From NCBI RefSeq assembly GCF_024723735.1, contig NZ_JANQDU010000005.1, positions 181,962 to 245,961 on the forward strand: 64,000 bases of DNA, read 5' to 3'. Of the stretch, positions 26,747 to 35,841 are shown one piece after another. A program made the translations under genes and the position numbers. The number at the start of each line of letters is the position of its first letter. The first letter of the stretch is position 1. The notes under the pieces were generated by a model. The model was not told the origin of the DNA, did no database searches, and worked only from the letters and a program-made list of their open reading frames with translations. Origin of the DNA: Frigidibacter sp. ROC022 (lineage in GTDB: Bacteria > Pseudomonadota > Alphaproteobacteria > Rhodobacterales > Rhodobacteraceae).

Positions 26747-29700
26747 GCCAGTTCTCCCACAATTTCACCGATGAACCTGTCGAAGTCTTCGGCGTATGTG
26801 TAAGGATCGAGCAACTCGGCATAAGCCCAACGTCCGTAGCGCCCGGTTGCGTTGACGCCTGGCACCCATTGGTGGCGCGTGGTCTCGGCCTTCAAGCGGT
26901 CATTGGCATCGCGATAGCCTTTAGCCTCGATGATCAGGGTTGTGGGGTTTGGCGTGTCGAGCGCAACCAGGAAGTCGGGGCGATACCGTTTTGGCTCGCC
27001 TTCAACCAGGTAGGGGATCTCGAAGCCGAGGTTGTGGTTCTTGGCATAGGCGCGGGTCATCGGATGATCCTCGATTACCTTGGCGAGCTTGGCCTCCCAG
27101 TCGCTGTCTGTCACGATCCAGTTGATGTGCGACCGGTCTGGCCGTGGCCAGAAGCGCGTGCTCTTCGACGTATTGAAAGCCACGTCCAGGGTCGAGCCGG
27201 TGGGCGTGTATGGCTCAAGAATGGCGCGGATCACGGCATCCCCCTCACGGCCCAGGGTGAGCGCGTGCAGGATCGTGTCACACACCTCGTCGGCGATCTG
27301 CTTGTAGGTGAGCTGCGCCTTCTGCGTGCCGCCGGTCAGGATCAGGCGGTCACTGTCAAGCCATTGGCGGACGATCCGCTTGGCGCGCGGAAAGAGGTGG
27401 GTCTTCGGCGCCTCACCCGCATCGCGCAGCTTGTGCATGACGAGGTGCGAGGCGATCTTGGTGGCGATCTCGGATGGGCGCATCTGGCCGAGATGCTCAA
27501 GGGTGATGTGGGCTGGCTCGCCCACGATGCCCTGCATGGTGACCTCCGCAGGCCCGATTTTGTCGGGCGTTAGCTCGTAGGGCTCCAGCTTTGAGAAGTC
27601 GACGGCAAGCGTGTCATTCGGCAGATCGGTGCGGTAGCCCTCGACCCGCGGGAAGGTGATCTCCAGGTGGTCCCGCTCGGGCGAGAGGGCGCGGACCTGC
27701 ACGACCTCGCGCGGCGGCGTGGGAGGCGCGACACGAGGGCCGTCAGAAAAGTTGAGCCCGTCGATGCCCATGATGTCGGCATATTCGGTGGCAAACAGCC
27801 CCTGTTCGTTCACGTCATAGGACAGACGGCGCAGGGCACGGCCGACGACCTGTTCGCAAATGAGCCGGGTGCCAAAGGCGCGGAGGCCCAGAATGTGGGT
27901 GACGTTGTTTGCGTCCCAGCCTTCGGTCAGCATGGAGACAGAGACGACGCAGCGCACCTGCTCGCCAAGCCGGTCTTTCTTGCCGACGGTGTTCATCACC
28001 TCGCGCAGGATCTCGGACTCGTCGATCTGGTCCGCCCCGTCACCACGCGCAGCCCTTTCGCGACGAAAGGCTTCGATCTCGGCGGCATGAGCCTCGCGGA
28101 AGGCCTTGTCGACCTCGCCGCCGGATTCGATGGATGCGCTGTCGATCAGTATGGTGCGCGGGCGGTCGAGCCGCTCGCCATCGTCGGCGAAATTGCGAAA
28201 CAGGGCACAGCGCCCTTGAACGGTGTCGATCACCCCGTTCTCGTCCTCGCGTTCGAAACCCGCGATGTAGTCCCGGACAAGCTCGGAATTCGTGGTGTTG
28301 TTGCAAACCACGATAAAGACGGGTGGAATACCGACCTGTGCTTTCTCCCATTCCAGATAGGTTTTCTCGTAGTGGCCGTATAGCGCGTCGATCGCGGTCT
28401 GGAGCTCGAGCGGCAGCTTCAGAGGGTCTGGCTTCTTTTCGCCGCGCGCCTTCTTCGGCATCTTCTTCCCGATGGCCTTCCACAGGTTTCGGTAGAGCGG
28501 CTCGGGCTGACCGGGAACGTTGTCAGCCACGGGCACGCGGGGCAGCTTCACGATCCCGCATTCGATCGCGTCCATGAGGGAAAAGTCGCTGGCCACCCAG
28601 GGGAACAGAGTCCCCTCGACCCAGCCGGAACCCGACAGGAAGAAGGGAGTGGCCGACAGGTCATAAATCGTGCGGACGCCCAGGTGGCGCTTGGCAGCCT
28701 CGAGTCCCGAAATCCAGAGCCGCGCGGCCTCGCGGTTCTCCTCGGCCTCCTTGCGGGCATCCCCGGTCAGCTTCTCTTGCTCGGCATCCGGGCGCTCGCG
28801 GTAGCAATGATGTGCCTCGTCGTTGATGACCGTGATCGGGCCGCAGGACATCAACTCGGACATCACCCGCGCAATCATCTGGCCTTCGGTCTCTTGCGTC
28901 TGCGGCCCTTGGCCGTGCCCCGAGAGCGCCGCGCGCGTCCCCTTGGCCAACGCCACCCGCTCACGCAGCTTGAAGGCGTGGTAGTTGGTGATGACGATCT
29001 TCGCCGTCTGCATGTCGGTCATCAGGTCGGATGGGACCAGATTGAGCCTAGTGTAGTAGTTGTCCGGCTCGGACGGCTTCAAGACGCGCAAGCGGTCGCG
29101 GATCGTGATGCCCGGTGCAACGATCAGGAAGCCCTTTCCGAAGTTCTTGGACGAGGGCGCCCGTGCGGCATTCAGGACCTGCCAGGCCATTAGCATCGCC
29201 ATGACCGTAGTCTTTCCGGCCCCGGTGGCAAGCTTGAGAGCGATGCGGAAAAGATCCGGGTTCGCCGCAGCATTCGATGCCTTGAGCCATTCGAGGAACC
29301 GCTTGCCGCGCTTGCCGTCCTTGGGCGCAACCTCGGCCAGCCAGATTGCGACCTCGACGGCCTCGAGTTGGCAGAAGAAGGGCCGGATCGGAATTGTCTC
29401 ATCCGTCTGGATCGCTCGCCAGTGCTGCAGCAACCTTTGGGTGACTGGAGACACACGCCATTGCGAGGGGTTGGGCAGATTGCGCCACGTATCGACGGCT
29501 TCCCTCAACTCGTTGATGTAGGGCGTCGGATTGTAGTCCACCCCGTCCGTGGACAAGTCATTGAAGGTGAGATTTGCCTGTTTGCCGCTATTGGCTTTTG
29601 CGCCGGGCATGGCCGAGATCAGGTCTGACTTGCGGCGCCGATGGATGATCCGATCAGTCGGACGCCCTTCCTTGTCCAGATCCCAATGCTGCTCTGGCAT

Positions 29701-29748
29701 TCGGTAAGGCGAATTGAGGATCGGGTGCTCGAAGAAACTAACTGACAT
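26743..29748 (-). CDS. Type III-like restriction endonuclease subunit (BPTD_3080-like)
   Basis: A 1001-residue superfamily 2 helicase-nuclease. Walker A LATGAGKT lies at 173-180, motif II NDEAHH near 309-314, motif III DLSATPFF and a motif VI-like RALRRLSY further on. The C-terminal PD-(D/E)XK nuclease has YRPDFLV (Asp925) and LIIEAKG (Glu941, Lys943). This arrangement fits the BPTD_3080-type restriction proteins that pair with a Mod-like methyltransferase. AGGA precedes the ATG at 29748, 27 bp after the druE stop. Confidence 0.9.
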   Translation of the reverse strand: MSVSFFEHPILNSPYRMPEQHWDLDKEGRPTDRIIHRRRKSDLISAMPGAKANSGKQANLTFNDLSTDGVDYNPTPYINELREAVDTWRNLPNPSQWRVSPVTQRLLQHWRAIQTDETIPIRPFFCQLEAVEVAIWLAEVAPKDGKRGKRFLEWLKASNAAANPDLFRIALKLATGAGKTTVMAMLMAWQVLNAARAPSSKNFGKGFLIVAPGITIRDRLRVLKPSEPDNYYTRLNLVPSDLMTDMQTAKIVITNYHAFKLRERVALAKGTRAALSGHGQGPQTQETEGQMIARVMSELMSCGPITVINDEAHHCYRERPDAEQEKLTGDARKEAEENREAARLWISGLEAAKRHLGVRTIYDLSATPFFLSGSGWVEGTLFPWVASDFSLMDAIECGIVKLPRVPVADNVPGQPEPLYRNLWKAIGKKMPKKARGEKKPDPLKLPLELQTAIDALYGHYEKTYLEWEKAQVGIPPVFIVVCNNTTNSELVRDYIAGFEREDENGVIDTVQGRCALFRNFADDGERLDRPRTILIDSASIESGGEVDKAFREAHAAEIEAFRRERAARGDGADQIDESEILREVMNTVGKKDRLGEQVRCVVSVSMLTEGWDANNVTHILGLRAFGTRLICEQVVGRALRRLSYDVNEQGLFATEYADIMGIDGLNFSDGPRVAPPTPPREVVQVRALSPERDHLEITFPRVEGYRTDLPNDTLAVDFSKLEPYELTPDKIGPAEVTMQGIVGEPAHITLEHLGQMRPSEIATKIASHLVMHKLRDAGEAPKTHLFPRAKRIVRQWLDSDRLILTGGTQKAQLTYKQIADEVCDTILHALTLGREGDAVIRAILEPYTPTGSTLDVAFNTSKSTRFWPRPDRSHINWIVTDSDWEAKLAKVIEDHPMTRAYAKNHNLGFEIPYLVEGEPKRYRPDFLVALDTPNPTTLIIEAKGYRDANDRLKAETTRHQWVPGVNATGRYGRWAYAELLDPYTYAEDFDRFIGEIVGELA

Positions 29749-29775
29749 CGGTTTTTCCTGTTACTCGGGCGCGAC

Positions 29776-32700
29776 TTACCATCTCAGAGTGATAGGGGAA
29801 GGAAAACGGCCGCCGTTCTGCATGGCCACAACAAACCGCATGTCCCGTAGCGCGCGTGCCTGATATTCCGGACGTGCCTCGTGGTCGAAACGCACCAACT
29901 TCTGCGACCCTTCTCGCCAAGCGCCAAAGCCTTGATCAAGCGAGATCTTCACCTTGGCTCCATCGTCGAAGGTCAAGAGGAAGAAACGTTCGTGCACGCA
30001 AACGGATTTCGTGCCGAGCTTGACCGACGCGCCCGGGAACAGCGCCGACAGAATCTCGCGGCGTAGCGCATCAGTTTCCCAGTTGTGCCAAAGAAGGTAG
30101 CCGGGACGATCGGGCGCGCCGAGAGCTTCCGAGATGATTTCCAAAGCTGTGTCCTCAACACGCAAGGGAAGTGTGCGCCAGACTTCGTATAACAGGCGAA
30201 CAGTGAAGGGGCTGCGCATGTAACGGTCGTTGTAGGTAACCTTGGTCAAGCGGGAAGACCCCGCAAAGACCTGCGGTCGCAGGCTCCTGGCAATTGACCA
30301 GAAACGTTGACCGAAATTCATGACCGGACCGTCCAGTTCAGTCGTCACGTCCTTCTGGGAAGAATTGCCTTCACCATAGACCGTGACCTTTTCCAGCGAC
30401 AGGGCCGGGCTGACTTCGTGCGGGACGCAGGGGCCGTAGACCGCTGGCGCACGGGTCACGTCCCCCCAGTGACGGTCAACATGCCCTGCCTGTTCGTCGG
30501 GCGAGGCAATCGCAACCTCTTTCCCTTCGATGCGGGCTTCGGCAAGGATTGCCGCATCCCCGGCCTTGGGCAGCACGTTGGTAAGGTGCAGGCTCGCCTG
30601 CGCCTTGGTGACAAGGCGAAGCAGATCAAGCTTGTGCGACATTTCCAGACGTTGCACATCGGACGAACGAATGACGATGGCAACGGGAGTTCCGGCGTCG
30701 CCGGCCACTTTGGCGATGCGGGCGCCGGGCCATTCGACCTCGTCCCAGCCGGATGGCGGATCGGTCAGGAAAAGTGTCAGCCGATCGATCGCCCCACGCG
30801 CCAGCTGGCGCCCGATCCATTCGGCAACCGGCCGCGTGACCGCGCTGCTCTCATCACCAAAGAGTCTCAGCTCCTTCGGCAAGTCGAGCCGTGGAAGAAT
30901 TTCGGTTGTCAGGACCTCCAGTGCACCAACACGGTCCATCTCGGTTCCGAATTGAAGGTCGCGCCGCAGCACGCATTCCGGACATCCCGATGCGCAGCCG
31001 GCCGGGCAATCGAGGCGCGCCGCCGCCGCGCGCAACAGGCCCGGCAGGTCGCGATCCGCGGCCGAGGCGAAGCCGGACCCGCCAGATGCCTTGTCATAGA
31101 GGAACACGGCACTTCGGCGGGATTCGTCGGGGCGGAGGCTACGAGCCACTGCCAATCCCATGGTTTCGGCATCCACACCAAGCCGCGCTCCAAGCGCCTC
31201 GCGCAGGGCGGCACCAATGGCTGCGGCCTGTGCTTTCCCCGTGTCGGAGTCAGGCAACGCATCAAGTTGCAACTCGAAGACGTCGGTGACCATTTCGGTC
31301 CCGAGCTTGACTTGCCGTCGTATCTTTCGCGATGAATCATCGTTGGCAGGACAAAGCCCATCGTGACGCGGGTTGTCACGCAGCTTCTGTAGAGGCCGGT
31401 GCCCAACCATACCGGAAGGCAAAGGCGGATCATCGTTGCCGGTTTCCGCCTCAGCCCGCCCGCAAGTGATACAGACCGCATAGCCGCAACCATTTTCGCC
31501 AGATGCAGTGACCAATACCCGCCCTGCCCTCGCCGTTCGGTGGCGTCCGACTTCCGGATCCGGCAGCGAAACCCAATCCTCGGGCTCTGCCGAAACGCGC
31601 GGCGCATCGGGGGCCACATAGGCGAGTTGTTCGTAGGCACTATGCGGTTTCCGGGTGCCGAGGAAGCCCGAAGGGCGTAGCAACTCAGTCCGCGTAATTT
31701 GCGATCCACAGCGAGGGCACTCCGCAACCTCGTGACGTGTGGCTCCAAACATGTTGCACGACTGACATGTGAACAGCGTTCGCAAATCCTCTACCGCACT
31801 CGGATCGTTGCGGTTTCCCCATGTTGGCAGCACGCCGTCAGACCGATGCACCAGCCCGTCGATCACCACTTCGCATCCAGGCGAATACTCCCGGATGGCC
31901 ATATCCAGCGGACGTGATGGACCAGGTTCGCCGCTGCCCTTCCCTATGTGGTCAAAAGAGACTACGTCCACGGGGAAGCCATATGAGGGCGTAAAGCCGC
32001 GGCGGGCGAGTTCGGTCATCATGAATTCATTCCGCATCCGCTCGGCACGCTTGCGGTAGAGCCAGTGCGCCGGATCATTCTCGGGGTAGGCTGCCTGCGC
32101 ATTCACCAGTTGTTCATATTCCTCGCGCCAACGGTTTCGCATTTGAGCAAAATCGTCCTCGGTGCGCGACACCAACCCAATGTGACCGGCAAGGCAAGTT
32201 CCTGTCACCAGCCCATCGAGCGCTTGGGTTACGTGATCCTGTGCGCCCCAATCACCCTGTAGCGCAGCGAGGAAATCGTCTGCCATGCTGTCGGGCAAAA
32301 GCGGCGTGTCTATTTCTCCTGTCGCCCCCATGAACGAGGCCATATTGGTGTTCACGCTCGCCCCTCCGCCTTCACGCAGGAACTGCCCCAACAGCGCCGC
32401 ATTGACGTGGCGCTGCACAAGGATCGCAGAATCCAGCCGAACCTGTGGCGCTGCAACCTGCGCGCCAAGCAACCGCGCAGGATCGCGGAAGATCATGTTG
32501 TCGAGCGGCAGGTCCTTGCAGAAGGTAAAGGCCATGGCCCATGGCTCCCCGCGTCGCCCGGCGCGACCGATGCGTTGGCGGTAGTTGGCAGGCGATGGTG
32601 GGACGTTGGTGTTCACCACTACCCCCACATCGGGAATATCGACCCCCATTTCCATCGTGGTGGAGCAGTTCAACACGTTGATCCGGCCCTGGCGGAAAGC

Positions 32701-35700
32701 GTTCTCGTAGTTCTTCAGGCTATTTCGGTCGATTTGGGCCGAATGCTCCTGCGCGCGCAGGAAGGGCGTGAATTCCGCTGTCCGGTCGTGCAGGTTCGTC
32801 CAGTGCCCGTCCAGGCGCAGGGTCGCAATGTTCGGGTCGCTTTCAAGCCAGGCACGCAAGGTTTCTCGCTGCGCCACAGACGTACCCGTGGGCGCTGCTT
32901 CGGGCAGCGTGGGCATGGTGATGGCGCGGGCATGCTCAGTCGCTATGACGGCGTTCAGCGAAACGCCACCCGGCGCGTAAGGCAGAAGACGGCGCGTAAC
33001 CGGGCATTCGAAAGCCGTCTCGATGGGGGCGATCATCGCTTTCTTGAAGTCAACGCGCCAAGCCCCAGACGCCACGTTCACGATCACACCCGCCTTCCGT
33101 AGCGCAGTCCAGATCGCCGTAAGCGTGGCCCCTGCCCTTTCCACATCCGTGGCGCTGTTCAGGCTGCCGCCGATCATGCGATAGACCAACTGGACAAGCC
33201 TCGTGCGTTCCGAAATCGCTGTCGGGAAGAAACTCGGCCCGCCAACACCGGACACGTCTTCCCGGGACAAACCGGGTTCGACAACAGCGCGCAAGGCACT
33301 TCGAGGCGATATCCAGTGACGGATATCAACCGGATCTTCGGGCAGGCGGATGGCCAGATTGGCCCGAAAAACCATGTCCACGGTCGCATGCAAAAGGTCG
33401 GACCAGACGTTTTCGTCATGGCCCGCCTCGCGCATGGTTTCGGGAACGGACAAGCGCGCCTGCGCGTCAAGCTCCGGGAACCAGAGCCGTGCAAGGCCCA
33501 TCGTTTCCACGTTGTTCTGAAGCCGCGGTCGACGGAACATTTCGCGGTAGAGAAACAGTTCAGCCAGGACTTTTGGTTCTAAAGCCGCAGAGTCCGAGCC
33601 CTTTGACAATCGGTGATCCCAGACCGGCCACGCGAAGTTGCGAAACTCTTCGTTCTGCGCGATGCGCTGGACCATCTCCGACCACGGCACCGGTTTCGCA
33701 GCCCCTTCGGCCTCAAGCAGCGCTGTCCGTTTTTCTTCAAGCGTTCCGGCAAGGCTCGGTATGGTAGAAACGACCTGTTCGAGAGCCGTGATCTCATTGC
33801 GCAGTGTCTCTGCCTTTTCGGGATCCCCCGCACGGTTCTGGACCGAGTGGAAAATGATAGCCCGGGTGAGCGTACGCTCAGCGTCCTGCTGGAGCTTGGC
33901 CGAAAACCGCGCGGTTCCCTGACGCGAGTCGGTGAAGGACAGCAACCTTCGCCCGCCGAATGGCACCGGGTGGTCATGGCGACTGGGTTTGGCGGCCTCC
34001 AACAACAGCGGCATCGCGTTCCCCATCAGGAACGGGGCACCAAACCGTTGTGGCCGCACCTTTACGCTTTTGTGACCGGCGCGCTCGCAGCAGCCGCGCT
34101 CAGCCTCGGCGCGGATGTTGAGCGGCACAACATGATCACCGTCATTCGGAATTTCGAACAGCTGCGCGTCTGAGAGGCGCAGAAAATCACCGTCGCCCCA
34201 CGCGCCGGGGCCAACAAGCACGCTTTCGGACAGAACCGGCGTGGCGGGCTCGCCGCCATCCTCGTCAGGTTCAACATCCAGAAGATAGTCGTCATCAACA
34301 CCCGTTTCCCGAGCCGGGCTCAAGACGCGATACGGGCCGTGGTTGGCAACCTCTGCACGCAGCCAAGGCGTGCCGCACTCATCGCAGGCCGCGATTTCCA
34401 ACACCGGCGCGCCGCACTTGCCATCGCAGGTATCACGCTCGGAGAAGTAGATCTGACCAAAGGGCCAATCCCCATCATCATCTGCAAGCACCGCGCTCCG
34501 GTTGCAGCAATCCGGATTGACACAAGCCCAAAGCCCGCCTTGCGCACGGTGGAAGACATGCAGCCGCCACGGCGCAAGTGCGACGCCAGTCAGCGGGTCT
34601 TTCGCTTGTGCTGCGGCTTCAAGCAGGCGCAACGTGCCTCCGGTATCACCATCCCGCCCCAACAGGTGCGCAGCCGTTCGCAGATTGACGCCGCCACCCC
34701 GCATGGCGGTGCGCACCTTGCGCAGGCGTGGGTTCGGCGCGAGCGTTTGCCAAAGTGCATCCGGCGACGATGACAACTCAACGGGATCGAGCGACGCATC
34801 TGGCCCCTCGGAAGGGAGAACGGGTGCCCGCTCCTGACCTTCGATCACCTCTACCTGATCAGGTCGCAACCCCGCCAGGGCAGCGAGAAACTGCTTAAGA
34901 GTATTTCGGCTTTCCTCCCCCTCACCGATGGTTGCAGAGGTTGCTGCAAGGCGGACACTTTCCGGCCCGACTCCGAAGGCGTCACGCACCCGGCGCAGCA
35001 AGAGTGCCATCTCGGCCGCCTGCGCCCCGACATAGCTGTGCGCCTCGTCCAGCACGATCCAACGCAGTGTGCCTTGCGACTTTTCGAGGATCGGCCGGTC
35101 CTGGGCGCGCATAAGCATGTATTCTAGCATGGTGACGTTGGTCACCATGAGCGAGGGTGGCACCTGGCGCATGGTACGACGTTCCAGAATCTGAGCGCCA
35201 CGCTTCTTCGGCCCTGCCACGGTGTCGCTCATATGACGGTTGTAGAGCGCGTAGGAAAGGCGGTTGGCCAGCGGGTCCATCCATGCGCCCAAGCGCTCTT
35301 TCTGGCTGTCGATCAATGCGTTCAACGGGTAAAGCACGATGGCCCGTACGCCCGTGTCGCCGGGTTTGTGGCTGCGCAGAAGGTCGTTCAACATCGGGAT
35401 CATGAAGCATTCGGTCTTGCCCGAACCCGTGCCACTGGTGACCATAAAACTGCGCCCGGCCTCGGCCGCCTCCCAGGCACGCAGCTGGTGCAGGTATGGT
35501 GCGACATCCTCACCGCAACGCGGCCAGCGGCGATCGTTCCGGGTGCCATCCGACAGGGTCTCACGGTCCAGCGCCGCGACCAGATCTTCCTCCAGCATGC
35601 CACCGGCGAGATCGTCGAGGCACTTGTCCGCCCGTTCCCAAACGCGGGCAGACTCAAAGACCGGGTCGGCCACGAAAGCGTCGGGGCCACCAGCCTGTCC

Positions 35701-35841
35701 ATGCAGCCGCGCCGAGAGATCAGCGCGCAGGCAGCGCGAGCGCACCCGCCCCTTGCCCAGAACAGCGTCGGCGGCGCGGTCGTTCACACGCTCCAGGATC
35801 GCGCCATATCCGGAATTCGGCAAGGAATACTCGTCTCTCAT
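29776..35841 (-). CDS. druE: Druantia type III-like helicase DruE
   Basis: A very large protein, 2021 residues from the ATG at 35841, which overlaps the druH stop (ATGA). Superfamily 2 helicase core: Walker A TSGTGSGKT at 135-143, motif II LDEAH at 264-268, motif III ATSATIG, motif VI YRQRIGRAGRRG in the C-lobe. A CxxC pair (CPRCGSQ) and a DUF1998-like cluster (CPAGCASGCPECVLRR) follow in the last third, then about 350 unassigned residues. Size, DUF1998 and the preceding 1.1-kDa-scale partner of about 1080 residues fit Druantia DruE; DpdJ or DrmA relatives are less likely. Confidence 0.72.
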   Translation of the reverse strand: MRDEYSLPNSGYGAILERVNDRAADAVLGKGRVRSRCLRADLSARLHGQAGGPDAFVADPVFESARVWERADKCLDDLAGGMLEEDLVAALDRETLSDGTRNDRRWPRCGEDVAPYLHQLRAWEAAEAGRSFMVTSGTGSGKTECFMIPMLNDLLRSHKPGDTGVRAIVLYPLNALIDSQKERLGAWMDPLANRLSYALYNRHMSDTVAGPKKRGAQILERRTMRQVPPSLMVTNVTMLEYMLMRAQDRPILEKSQGTLRWIVLDEAHSYVGAQAAEMALLLRRVRDAFGVGPESVRLAATSATIGEGEESRNTLKQFLAALAGLRPDQVEVIEGQERAPVLPSEGPDASLDPVELSSSPDALWQTLAPNPRLRKVRTAMRGGGVNLRTAAHLLGRDGDTGGTLRLLEAAAQAKDPLTGVALAPWRLHVFHRAQGGLWACVNPDCCNRSAVLADDDGDWPFGQIYFSERDTCDGKCGAPVLEIAACDECGTPWLRAEVANHGPYRVLSPARETGVDDDYLLDVEPDEDGGEPATPVLSESVLVGPGAWGDGDFLRLSDAQLFEIPNDGDHVVPLNIRAEAERGCCERAGHKSVKVRPQRFGAPFLMGNAMPLLLEAAKPSRHDHPVPFGGRRLLSFTDSRQGTARFSAKLQQDAERTLTRAIIFHSVQNRAGDPEKAETLRNEITALEQVVSTIPSLAGTLEEKRTALLEAEGAAKPVPWSEMVQRIAQNEEFRNFAWPVWDHRLSKGSDSAALEPKVLAELFLYREMFRRPRLQNNVETMGLARLWFPELDAQARLSVPETMREAGHDENVWSDLLHATVDMVFRANLAIRLPEDPVDIRHWISPRSALRAVVEPGLSREDVSGVGGPSFFPTAISERTRLVQLVYRMIGGSLNSATDVERAGATLTAIWTALRKAGVIVNVASGAWRVDFKKAMIAPIETAFECPVTRRLLPYAPGGVSLNAVIATEHARAITMPTLPEAAPTGTSVAQRETLRAWLESDPNIATLRLDGHWTNLHDRTAEFTPFLRAQEHSAQIDRNSLKNYENAFRQGRINVLNCSTTMEMGVDIPDVGVVVNTNVPPSPANYRQRIGRAGRRGEPWAMAFTFCKDLPLDNMIFRDPARLLGAQVAAPQVRLDSAILVQRHVNAALLGQFLREGGGASVNTNMASFMGATGEIDTPLLPDSMADDFLAALQGDWGAQDHVTQALDGLVTGTCLAGHIGLVSRTEDDFAQMRNRWREEYEQLVNAQAAYPENDPAHWLYRKRAERMRNEFMMTELARRGFTPSYGFPVDVVSFDHIGKGSGEPGPSRPLDMAIREYSPGCEVVIDGLVHRSDGVLPTWGNRNDPSAVEDLRTLFTCQSCNMFGATRHEVAECPRCGSQITRTELLRPSGFLGTRKPHSAYEQLAYVAPDAPRVSAEPEDWVSLPDPEVGRHRTARAGRVLVTASGENGCGYAVCITCGRAEAETGNDDPPLPSGMVGHRPLQKLRDNPRHDGLCPANDDSSRKIRRQVKLGTEMVTDVFELQLDALPDSDTGKAQAAAIGAALREALGARLGVDAETMGLAVARSLRPDESRRSAVFLYDKASGGSGFASAADRDLPGLLRAAAARLDCPAGCASGCPECVLRRDLQFGTEMDRVGALEVLTTEILPRLDLPKELRLFGDESSAVTRPVAEWIGRQLARGAIDRLTLFLTDPPSGWDEVEWPGARIAKVAGDAGTPVAIVIRSSDVQRLEMSHKLDLLRLVTKAQASLHLTNVLPKAGDAAILAEARIEGKEVAIASPDEQAGHVDRHWGDVTRAPAVYGPCVPHEVSPALSLEKVTVYGEGNSSQKDVTTELDGPVMNFGQRFWSIARSLRPQVFAGSSRLTKVTYNDRYMRSPFTVRLLYEVWRTLPLRVEDTALEIISEALGAPDRPGYLLWHNWETDALRREILSALFPGASVKLGTKSVCVHERFFLLTFDDGAKVKISLDQGFGAWREGSQKLVRFDHEARPEYQARALRDMRFVVAMQNGGRFPSPITLRW

